Under the pieces are notes generated by a model, which ran no database searches, was not told the DNA's origin, and saw only the letters and a program-made list of their open reading frames with translations. The position numbers and the translations under genes are program-made. A stretch of DNA of 6,108 nt from Desulfobacteraceae bacterium (lineage in GTDB: Bacteria; Desulfobacterota; DSM-4660; Desulfatiglandales; Desulfatiglandaceae): NCBI GenBank assembly GCA_030589715.1, contig JAUUVE010000142.1, forward strand, positions 1-6,108, read 5' to 3'. Below are positions 1-5,645 of this stretch, piece after piece (within the stretch, counting starts at the first letter, position 1; each line of letters begins with the position of its first letter).

Positions 1-1137
1 ACCATGGACTTGGAACAGGGGAGTCTTGTACATCTGGCGGCTGGCATCAAGCAGTCGGTAGACCTGCCGGTCTTCGCTGTTGGCGGAATCAATGACCCCG
101 TATTTGCCGATCGGCTTCTGGTGGAAGGCAAGGCGGATATGGTGGCTATCGGGAGGGCGCTTCTGGCTGATCCTGAATGGCCAATCAAGGCTCAGAGGGG
201 TGAGAGCAATAGAATCAGACCTTGCATCTACTGTAATCATTGCCGTAATAGAATCCTGCGGCCCAAGGTCAATTGTGCTGTAAATTACGAAACAGGCAGG
301 GAAACGGAATTGGGTCACAAGCGCAATGGCACCCGATCAAAAAATGTGATTGTCATTGGCGGCGGGATCTCGGGAATGGAGGCAGCGTATATCTCAGCTC
401 GAAGGGGGCACAATGTGACCGTCTACGAACGAACCGGTGAACTCGGCGGCAACCTGCTCCTTGCAAGTATCCCTCCAAAGAGGGGTCGGCTGCTTGAAAT
501 CGTTAAATTTCTGAGAAATGAGATTGACCGACTGGGAGTCGAGGTCATTTTGGAGAGCCAGCCTTCGTTGGAGGAAATCAGGGGATTGAAGTCAGATGTT
601 GTGCTCTTGGCCACTGGCTCGGACCAGCTTCTGCCTGATATTCCAGGAATAAATGGCCCAAATGTCTATTTGGCAACACAAGTACTAAGAGGGCGGTTAG
701 ATGTTGGGAAGTATGTTGTGGTGATAGGTGGTGGCCTGGTTGGCCTGGAGACGGCGGACTATCTGCGGGAACAGGGAAAGGGTGTGACCATTATTGAGAG
801 ACTTCCTGAAGTTGGGACCGACGCACAGGTGGAGGCCATTTTTCGAAGATACCTGTTGGCACGTCTAACCAGAACAGATGAGTCCGTACTGATAATGACA
901 TCAACTGAGGTCAAGGAGATAGGAACTGCCTATGTGAAGATAAAGAATGCCTCGGGCGAAAAAATGCTGCCCGGAATAGATTCAATAGTGGTTGCTGCGG
1001 GTTTTACATCATACATTCCGATTGAACCGAATGAGTTGAGCCCTGAGTGTGAGGTGCATGTCATAGGTGATGCCGCAAAACCGCAAACGCTTTTCGAGGC
1101 GATTCATTCGGCGGCACAAGTGGCATACTCTATCTAG
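1..1137 (+). CDS. FAD/FMN/Fe-S oxidoreductase of the 2,4-dienoyl-CoA reductase (old yellow enzyme) family, C-terminal part
   Basis: The gene is cut by the left window edge. About 378 codons remain of a family usually near 650-680 residues, so most of the FMN barrel is missing, and the ATG at base 4 is probably internal. Numbering from that Met, residues 22-57 hold the end of the TIM barrel with the FMN-phosphate segments VGGIND and IGRALLADP. Cys74, 77, 80 and 91 form the expected 4Fe-4S cluster site. Residues 115-150 are an FAD-type Rossmann fold (VIVIGGGISG) and 237-268 an NAD(P)H Rossmann fold (VVVIGGGLVG). VHVIGDAAKP (351-360) is the C-terminal FAD motif. Family members pass electrons from NAD(P)H through FAD and Fe-S to FMN and reduce C=C bonds of enoates, dienoyl-CoAs or 3-oxo-delta-4 steroid-type substrates (FadH, BaiCD). 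The protein is probably cytosolic. The substrate cannot be read here; the CoA ligase downstream suggests an acyl-CoA. Family assignment is firm, specificity is not. Confidence 0.9.
   Translation, partial: TMDLEQGSLVHLAAGIKQSVDLPVFAVGGINDPVFADRLLVEGKADMVAIGRALLADPEWPIKAQRGESNRIRPCIYCNHCRNRILRPKVNCAVNYETGRETELGHKRNGTRSKNVIVIGGGISGMEAAYISARRGHNVTVYERTGELGGNLLLASIPPKRGRLLEIVKFLRNEIDRLGVEVILESQPSLEEIRGLKSDVVLLATGSDQLLPDIPGINGPNVYLATQVLRGRLDVGKYVVVIGGGLVGLETADYLREQGKGVTIIERLPEVGTDAQVEAIFRRYLLARLTRTDESVLIMTSTEVKEIGTAYVKIKNASGEKMLPGIDSIVVAAGFTSYIPIEPNELSPECEVHVIGDAAKPQTLFEAIHSAAQVAYSI
1130..1137. repeat. Left copy of putative 8-bp target-site duplication (CTATCTAG)
   Basis: The octamer CTATCTAG is identical to the one at 1278-1285. 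Its last three bases are the TAG stop codon of the oxidoreductase gene. The bases just outside the match differ between the copies (T versus A before, T versus C after), so the repeat is exactly eight long. Confidence 0.65.
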
Positions 1138-1171
1138 TGTCTGAACGGAAAGTCCGTTCAGACACGATTTT
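1137..1171 (+). terminator. Perfect 13-bp hairpin directly after the oxidoreductase stop codon, possible intrinsic terminator
   Basis: Arms 1137-1149 and 1153-1165 pair perfectly around a three-base AAG loop and are followed by GATTTT. The stem is long and stable, but the T tract is short and interrupted, so termination would be modest. The hairpin is also the left end of the MITE-like element, so any terminator role may have come with the insertion. The same palindrome would fold in a minus-strand transcript. Confidence 0.4.
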
Positions 1172-1197
1172 GGATTGCGGATTTTGGATTGCGGATT
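1166..1197. repeat. Short tandem repeat, alternating heptamers
   Basis: The 14-bp unit GATTTTGGATTGCG occurs twice in tandem and is followed by GATT. It can equally be read as alternating heptamers GATTTTG and GATTGCG. It lies inside the MITE-like element. On the minus strand it would translate as an Asn-Pro-Gln-Ser / Arg-Asn-Pro-type peptide, typical of spurious reading frames over such repeats, so I do not call a gene here. Confidence 0.8.
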
Positions 1198-1238
1198 CAA
1201 AAAAACAAGCGGTACCAGTCCATTGAAGATTTCCGAAT

Positions 1239-1267
1239 AAAACCCGAAAGTCATATTTCGGGGTTTT
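1239..1267. repeat. Imperfect inverted repeat (stem-loop) near the right end of the element
   Basis: AAAA plus CCCGAAA (1239-1249) can pair with TTTCGGG plus TTTT (1256-1262 and 1264-1267). There is a single bulged G at 1263 and a six-base loop GTCATA. It is a GC-core stem ending in a T run, so it could act as a weak terminator on either strand. More simply, it is a sub-terminal hairpin of the mobile element. Confidence 0.55.
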
Positions 1268-1277
1268 CGTTCAGGCA

Positions 1278-1285
1278 CTATCTAG
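1278..1285. repeat. Right copy of putative 8-bp target-site duplication (CTATCTAG)
   Basis: This matches 1130-1137 exactly. Deleting 1138-1285 would restore a simple site in which the oxidoreductase stop codon is followed by CAACG and then, 52 nt after the stop, by the ATG of the acyl-CoA synthetase gene. Confidence 0.65.
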
Positions 1286-1320
1286 CAACGTCAGACATGA
1301 CTAGCTTACAAATCGAGGCA

Positions 1321-1327
1321 AGGAGGT
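1321..1327 (+). promoter_or_regulatory. Shine-Dalgarno that decides the start of the acyl-CoA synthetase gene
   Basis: AGGAGGT is a near-perfect ribosome binding site lying 10 nt before the ATG at 1338. An in-frame GTG at 1326 overlaps this very motif and so could not use it. The ATG at 1338 is therefore the better start, and the longer GTG-initiated frame is rejected. Confidence 0.75.
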
Positions 1328-1337
1328 GGGTTGTCCC

Positions 1338-2879
1338 ATGAATTGGAGTGAGGTTTTAGAAAGGAACGCTGAGTGGTATCCTGAAAAGGAATGCCTTGTT
1401 GGCCTGGGCAGGCGAGTCACTTACAAGGATCTTTATAGAAGAAGTAACAGCCTTGCCCAAGGGCTAATGGACCTGGGGCTTGGCAGAGGTGACATCATTG
1501 CTGTCCTCCTTTATAACTGTTGTGAGTACCTGGAAATCACCTTTGCGGTGAACCAAATCGGCGCGGTCTGGCTTCCTTTGAACTTTCGTCTCGCCGGGGA
1601 AGAATTCCATTACATCCTTAAAAACGCTGAGGCCAAGGCTCTTATAACAGAAGGAGAGTTCGTGCCCGTAATTTCATCCATAAGGGGAGACATTCCGAAC
1701 CTGAAACATGGGCTCATGCTTGGGGGCGATGCTCCCGATGGCTGGATTGACTACGAGGGTCTCATTGAACAGAAAAGTGGGGCAAGGCCTCCACATGCCG
1801 AGGTTGGGTTGGATGACCTTCACCGACTCATATACACCTCTGGCACGACAGCCCATCCCAAAGGGGTCATGCTCACCTATGGCAATCTTTACTGGAAGAA
1901 TATCGGCCACATGTTGACGTTCGGGATAACCGATTTGGACCGGACCCTTGTGGTAGGTCCCCTTTACCATGTGGGGGGAATGGATCTGCCAGGAACGGGG
2001 ACCCTTTATTCCGGTGGGAGTCTGGTCATATTGAGGAAATTCGACCCAACCGAAGTCCTCAAAGCCATTGATGAAGAAAAAGTAACCAACCTCTGGCTGT
2101 CACCTGCCATGACCATCATGCTGTTCAATGAACCCTCATTTGATCAGTACGATGTATCTTCAGTGCGTTTCATAATAGACGGCGGCGAAAAGATGCCGCA
2201 GGCCCTGATAAAACAGTTCAAGGAGAAGTTCCCGAACGCCTGGTTCGCTGATGCATACGGTCTGACCGAGACGGTCTCCGGAGACACATTTTTGGCGAAG
2301 GACAAGATGTTAAATAAGATCGGGTCTGTTGGAAGGCCCGTTCCCCATCTCCGGGTGCGCGTTGTTGATGATGAGGGTCGGGATGCTGCCCCCAATGAAC
2401 TTGGCGAGATCTGCCTAAAGGGCCCCAAAGTGTTCAAAGGCTACTGGAAGAATCCTGAGGCCACGGCCGAGGCCGTAAAGGACGGCTGGTTTCATACCGG
2501 AGATATCGGTACCTTGGACGAAGAGGGCTACCTCTATATCATGGATCGCAAGAAAGACATGATTATCAGCGGTGGGGAGAACATTGCATCTCCTGAAGTG
2601 GAGCGGACCCTCTACGAACTTCCCGCAATATTGGAGGCGGCGGTAATAGGTATTCCGCATCCAAAGTGGCTGGAAGTCCCCAAGGCCTATGTGGTATTAA
2701 AGAAGGGGAAAGGCCTGTCCAAAGAGGAAATAGTCCAGCACTGTACGGAGAAAATGGCAAGGTTTAAGGTGCCAAAGGAGATAGAGTTCATTGATGAACT
2801 CCCGCGCAATCCATCTGGTAAGGTATTGAAAAGGGAGTTGCGCGCCATGCATATGGCAGATACAACAAGCGAACACTGA
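1338..2879 (+). CDS. Acyl-CoA synthetase (AMP-forming), medium/long-chain fatty acid CoA ligase-like
   Basis: A 513-residue member of the ANL adenylating superfamily, full length for a fatty-acyl-CoA ligase. It activates a carboxylic acid with ATP to an acyl-AMP, then transfers the acyl group to CoA, normally in the cytosol. Motifs from Met at 1338: phosphate-binding loop TSGTTAHPKG (167-176), YGLTET (307-312), HTGDIG with the ribose-binding Asp (386-391), hinge DRKKDMIISGGENI (403-416), and the C-terminal PRNPSGKVLKR (489-499), which carries the catalytic Lys495. Every core motif is intact, so it should be active. The substrate cannot be told from sequence alone: fatty, aromatic and alicyclic acids are all used in this family. 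It follows the enoate/dienoyl reductase-like gene with only the MITE-like insertion between them, so it may feed that enzyme. No promoter is evident. The superfamily call is very secure, the substrate is not. Confidence 0.93.
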   Translation: MNWSEVLERNAEWYPEKECLVGLGRRVTYKDLYRRSNSLAQGLMDLGLGRGDIIAVLLYNCCEYLEITFAVNQIGAVWLPLNFRLAGEEFHYILKNAEAKALITEGEFVPVISSIRGDIPNLKHGLMLGGDAPDGWIDYEGLIEQKSGARPPHAEVGLDDLHRLIYTSGTTAHPKGVMLTYGNLYWKNIGHMLTFGITDLDRTLVVGPLYHVGGMDLPGTGTLYSGGSLVILRKFDPTEVLKAIDEEKVTNLWLSPAMTIMLFNEPSFDQYDVSSVRFIIDGGEKMPQALIKQFKEKFPNAWFADAYGLTETVSGDTFLAKDKMLNKIGSVGRPVPHLRVRVVDDEGRDAAPNELGEICLKGPKVFKGYWKNPEATAEAVKDGWFHTGDIGTLDEEGYLYIMDRKKDMIISGGENIASPEVERTLYELPAILEAAVIGIPHPKWLEVPKAYVVLKKGKGLSKEEIVQHCTEKMARFKVPKEIEFIDELPRNPSGKVLKRELRAMHMADTTSEH

Positions 2880-3021
2880 TAGGCTGCTGGAAATGGTGGA
2901 TTACGATCCTTAAGAATATAGAAAGAGGTGCTTGCGGGGGAAGGCGAAGCCTTGCGAGATAGATGGCGAGGCAAACAGCTGCAGGGGCATACTCAAAGGG
3001 TCAAAAAGAAAGGAGAAATAG

Positions 3022-3372
3022 ATGGCATCAAAAAGCAAAGCTAGTAGGCTGGCGCAGAAGGCTTACTGGGAAGAGAAGTTGAACGAGCGTTTGTCGCTTC
3101 TGGGTGACAGGGGGCTTGAGCCGGGAAAGATAGCGAAGGATACAGGCGTCAGGAAGATCAGGGCCCAGATGAGAGAAACAGAAGCAAGATTAAAGGTCAT
3201 CTCTGATTTAGGGAGAAAGGCGGAAGAGATGGCAAGAACTAAGGCCGAAAAGATGGCCGGGCCCAAAAAAGAAAAGGGCAAGAAAAAGGGGGAGCCTGAG
3301 GAGACAGCCATTGTGAGCAAACGGCAGGAGAAAAAGAAAAAGAAGGTGGAGAGTAAGGCCGAGGAATCATAA
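3022..3372 (+). CDS. Small lysine-rich basic protein, function unknown
   Basis: The predicted protein has 116 residues. A good Shine-Dalgarno (AAAGGAG, 3009-3015) lies 6 nt before the ATG, so this is probably a real gene. By my count 24 Lys and 10 Arg stand against 20 acidic residues, a strongly positive net charge. Residues 1-75 look helical and charged, with short heptad-like stretches (AYWEEKLNERL; a KIRAQMRETEARLKVI segment) suggesting a coiled coil or helical hairpin. Residues 76-116 are a disordered-looking Lys/Glu tail with KKEKGKKKG and KKKKK. There is no signal peptide, membrane helix or Cys. Such a tail would suit nucleic-acid, ribosome or anionic-membrane binding, but this is only inference from composition. 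It lies between the CoA ligase (142 nt before) and the hopanoid genes (209 nt after). I cannot name a family. Confidence 0.75.
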   Translation: MASKSKASRLAQKAYWEEKLNERLSLLGDRGLEPGKIAKDTGVRKIRAQMRETEARLKVISDLGRKAEEMARTKAEKMAGPKKEKGKKKGEPEETAIVSKRQEKKKKKVESKAEES

Positions 3373-3448
3373 AAAGGAAGCAGCAAAACTTCTTGCAATT
3401 TTTTGATAAATTTGATAAAGATAAACAATTTTTCTTTGGCATTTCCAA

Positions 3449-3476
3449 TTGTGTGTTGAAATCTCCAAATGATAAT
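3449..3476 (+). promoter_or_regulatory. Weak candidate promoter for the hopanoid genes
   Basis: TTGTGT (3449-3454) and GATAAT (3471-3476) are separated by 16 nt within a strikingly AT-rich leader; 3373-3480 is about 29 percent G+C by my count. The -10 matches five of six sigma-70 consensus bases, the -35 only three. An inverted repeat, CCAATT (3445-3450) with AATTGG (3474-3479), overlaps both boxes and could be an operator. AT-rich DNA gives such matches by chance, so this is tentative. Confidence 0.25.
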
Positions 3477-3570
3477 TGGGAGTATGCTTCTGGGAAAATA
3501 TCTTGCGCAATGGAATAGCCAAGCATGGTCTCACGAGGTGAAGCAGCCTTACCGAGTTGGTACGAATACC

Positions 3571-3575
3571 GAGGT
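3571..3575 (+). promoter_or_regulatory. Ribosome binding site favouring the shc start at 3582
   Basis: GAGGT lies 6 nt before the ATG at 3582. The earlier in-frame ATG at 3525, just after an in-frame TAG at 3516-3518, has only a poor GGA at a distance of 10 nt. The later ATG at 3690 follows a run of G and C rather than a normal binding site. Confidence 0.5.
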
Positions 3576-3581
3576 TCATAT

Positions 3582-5642
3582 ATGAGACGATCTATTCAGA
3601 CAGGTTTTGAGCTCTTGAGAAGGGCCAAGCCAGATAAGGAAAGAAGAAGGACCACGAGGACTCCCCTGCCCGGGGGCCCCCTTTTCACAATGGAGCGGCT
3701 CACAGGGGCCATCGCCAAGGCACGGGAGGGTCTTTTATCCATACAGAATCCAAAAGGTTATTGGGTGTTCGACCTGGAAGCAGACACCACTATATCCTCC
3801 GAATACATATTACTTCAGCGCTTTCTGGGCCGGGAGATCGGGCCGGAGCTTAGGAAGAGACTGGCCCGCTACCTTTGCGGCAGGCAGCTTGAGGACGGGG
3901 GTTGGCCTCTGTATACTGGTGGGAAGGCGGACATGAGCGCTACGGTCAAGACCTACTTGGCCTTGAAGCTCCTGGGTGACCGGCAAGATGAACATCACAT
4001 GCACAGGGCACGCCAACTTATATTAAGCCTAGGCGGGGCGGCTAAGGTAAATGTCTTTACCCGCATTACCCTGGCCCTTTTTGGTCAGGTCCCATGGCAT
4101 ACCGCTCCTGCCATGCCCATTGAAATCATGCTCCTGCCCAGGTGGTTTTTCTTCAACCTCTATAAGGTCTCCTATTGGTCCCGGACTGTGATCGTGCCCT
4201 TGCTGATCCTCTATGCCAGGCGGTCCGTATGCCGGTTGGGTCCAGAGGAGGGCGTGGCCGAGTTATTCGTGGATCCTCCGGAAAAGCTACGCCACTTGGA
4301 TCATTTTGTCCCGAAGAATATTTGCAAAAACGTCTTTATCACCTTAGATCGGCTATTGAAGCTGATAGACCCCCTTATGCCGCATGGCCCAAGGAGAAAG
4401 GCCCTGAAGCGGGCTGAGCAGTGGACCATTGACCGGATGCAGGGGGAGGGGGGCAATGGAGCCATATTTCCGGCCATGGCCAATGCGGTAATGGCCCTCC
4501 AGGTGCTTGGTTATCCCGATGACCATCCTGACGTGGCACGAGCAAGAAAGGCCATCGAGGATTTGGTTCTCACCCGAGAGGGGGAGGCCTTTTGTCAACC
4601 CTGCCTGTCCCCGATCTGGGATACGTGCTTGAGCCTTTCCACCCTATTGGAAGCCGGTCTGCCTGCAGAGCATAAGATCGTAACCAATGCCGTTGAGTGG
4701 CTATTCAAGAAACAGATCCTGGTGCCAGGAGACTGGTCCTATCATGCGCCAGACCTGGAATCGGGAGGCTGGGGCTTTCAGTTTGAAAATACCTTCTATC
4801 CTGACGTGGATGATACCCCTATGGTCCTTATGGCCCTTCTGCGTGCTGGTATCCTGAATAAGGGAAAATATAGGGAACAGATCGCCAGGGCAGTGAACTG
4901 GGTCATCGGTATGCAAAATTCAGATGGTGGCTGGGGCTCATTCGACATTAACAACAACTACTTCTATCTCAATGACATCCCATTTGCCGACCACGGGGCC
5001 TTGCTAGACCCGAGCACCTCCGATTTAACGGGTCGCTGCATTGAGCTTCTCTCGATGCTCGGATATGGCAGAGACTTTGCCCCCATTGCCCGGGGCCTCA
5101 AATTCCTTCAAAAAGAACAGGAAGTTTTCGGGGGTTGGTTTGGCCGTTGGGGGGTAAATTATATCTATGGCACGTGGTCAGTGCTCATGGGGCTCAAACG
5201 AGTCGGTGAAGATATGTCCCAGCCTTATATTCGAAGGGCGGGTGAATGGCTAAAGTCCTGCCAGAACCCTGATGGGGGATGGGGGGAGACCTGTTACTCT
5301 TACAACGATCCTTCACTCGCGGGAAAAGGAGCAAGCACTGCATCGCAGACCTCCTGGGCCCTCCTTGGGCTCATGGCTGCCGGTGAAATCCACTCTTCAT
5401 CGGTCCAGCGTGGTGTCCGCTACCTTCTCAGTATCCAAGACTCTCAGGGGGGCTCGGATGAGAAGGCCTTTACCGGCACAGGGTTTCCCACAGTCTTTTA
5501 TCTCCGCTATCATGGCTATGGACACTATTTCCCCCTATGGGCCTTGGGGGTGTATAGGCGGCTCCGAACGGGCAAGGGGAGCGTCCAGGACAAGATTAGC
5601 CTAGAGAGCCCTGTTGATCTATCCCTGCCTGCGTTGAAATAA
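3582..5642 (+). CDS. shc: Squalene-hopene cyclase
   Basis: A 686-residue class II triterpene cyclase (also called hpnF). Such enzymes are monotopic membrane proteins that protonate squalene and fold it to hopene/hopanol without oxygen. Numbering from Met at 3582: the catalytic DVDDT is 408-412, and the Asp that protonates the double bond sits in this motif. QW-type repeats are at 55-61, 103-108, 445-451, 513-519 and 561-567. Characteristic segments are LLPRWFFFNLYKVSYWSR (184-201, membrane-facing), GAIFPAMANAV (293-303), FGRWGVNYIYGTW (520-532) and TGTGFP (631-636). Length and domain order are normal. Oddity: the last QW motif reads QDSQGGS (619-625), with Ser625 where Trp is expected. The N-terminal 35 or so residues are Arg/Lys-rich and poorly conserved. 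An alternative start at 3525 would add 19 residues. It heads a hopanoid operon with hpnG three bases downstream. The family call is essentially certain. Confidence 0.96.
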   Translation: MRRSIQTGFELLRRAKPDKERRRTTRTPLPGGPLFTMERLTGAIAKAREGLLSIQNPKGYWVFDLEADTTISSEYILLQRFLGREIGPELRKRLARYLCGRQLEDGGWPLYTGGKADMSATVKTYLALKLLGDRQDEHHMHRARQLILSLGGAAKVNVFTRITLALFGQVPWHTAPAMPIEIMLLPRWFFFNLYKVSYWSRTVIVPLLILYARRSVCRLGPEEGVAELFVDPPEKLRHLDHFVPKNICKNVFITLDRLLKLIDPLMPHGPRRKALKRAEQWTIDRMQGEGGNGAIFPAMANAVMALQVLGYPDDHPDVARARKAIEDLVLTREGEAFCQPCLSPIWDTCLSLSTLLEAGLPAEHKIVTNAVEWLFKKQILVPGDWSYHAPDLESGGWGFQFENTFYPDVDDTPMVLMALLRAGILNKGKYREQIARAVNWVIGMQNSDGGWGSFDINNNYFYLNDIPFADHGALLDPSTSDLTGRCIELLSMLGYGRDFAPIARGLKFLQKEQEVFGGWFGRWGVNYIYGTWSVLMGLKRVGEDMSQPYIRRAGEWLKSCQNPDGGWGETCYSYNDPSLAGKGASTASQTSWALLGLMAAGEIHSSSVQRGVRYLLSIQDSQGGSDEKAFTGTGFPTVFYLRYHGYGHYFPLWALGVYRRLRTGKGSVQDKISLESPVDLSLPALK

Positions 5643-5645
5643 CTC

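Larger units (their letters stand above)
1138..1277. mobile_element. MITE-like non-autonomous insertion (140 bp)
   Basis: The segment starts TGTCTGAACGGAAA and, read on the opposite strand from its right end, starts TGCCTGAACGAAAA. These are terminal inverted repeats with 12 of 14 matches. It is flanked on both sides by the identical octamer CTATCTAG. It contains no credible gene: the minus-strand reading frame across it is made of the repeats themselves. Inside are a perfect 13-bp hairpin at the left end, 7-bp tandem repeats, and a second hairpin near the right end. Terminal inverted repeats, a target-duplication-like flank, small size and no coding capacity together are the signature of a MITE or other element mobilised in trans. 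The transposase family is not identifiable from one copy. Alternative: a chance arrangement of palindromes, which I think less likely. Confidence 0.7.

Noticed and set aside
1009..1278. Minus-strand open frame of 89 codons over the intergenic region
   Set aside because: Much of it is a translation of the MITE-like element and its heptamer repeats, and the rest is antisense to the reductase gene. This is a typical spurious frame.
1326..1337. GTG start four codons upstream in the acyl-CoA synthetase frame
   Set aside because: The GTG overlaps the Shine-Dalgarno itself; the ATG at 1338 is correctly placed downstream of it.
1836..1865. Gly-to-Ala change in the ligase phosphate loop (TSGTTAHPKG)
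   Set aside because: The sixth position of this loop varies among active acyl-CoA synthetases, and all catalytic residues are intact, so it is not evidence of inactivation.
2941..2953. Small hairpin AAGGC-GAA-GCCTT in the 142-nt spacer after the ligase gene
   Set aside because: A five-base-pair stem without a T tract; expected by chance. No gene or other feature was found in this spacer apart from the ribosome binding site of the next gene.
3383..3404. Possible terminator after the Lys-rich gene (GCAA/TTGC followed by a T run)
   Set aside because: The stem is only four base pairs with a six-base loop; too weak to call despite the following T run.
3063..3428. Minus-strand open frame of 121 codons, hydrophobic and Phe-rich
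   Set aside because: It is the antisense of the Lys-rich gene: AAA/AAG codons read backwards give Phe and Leu. It has no separate support as a membrane protein, while the plus-strand gene has a proper ribosome binding site.
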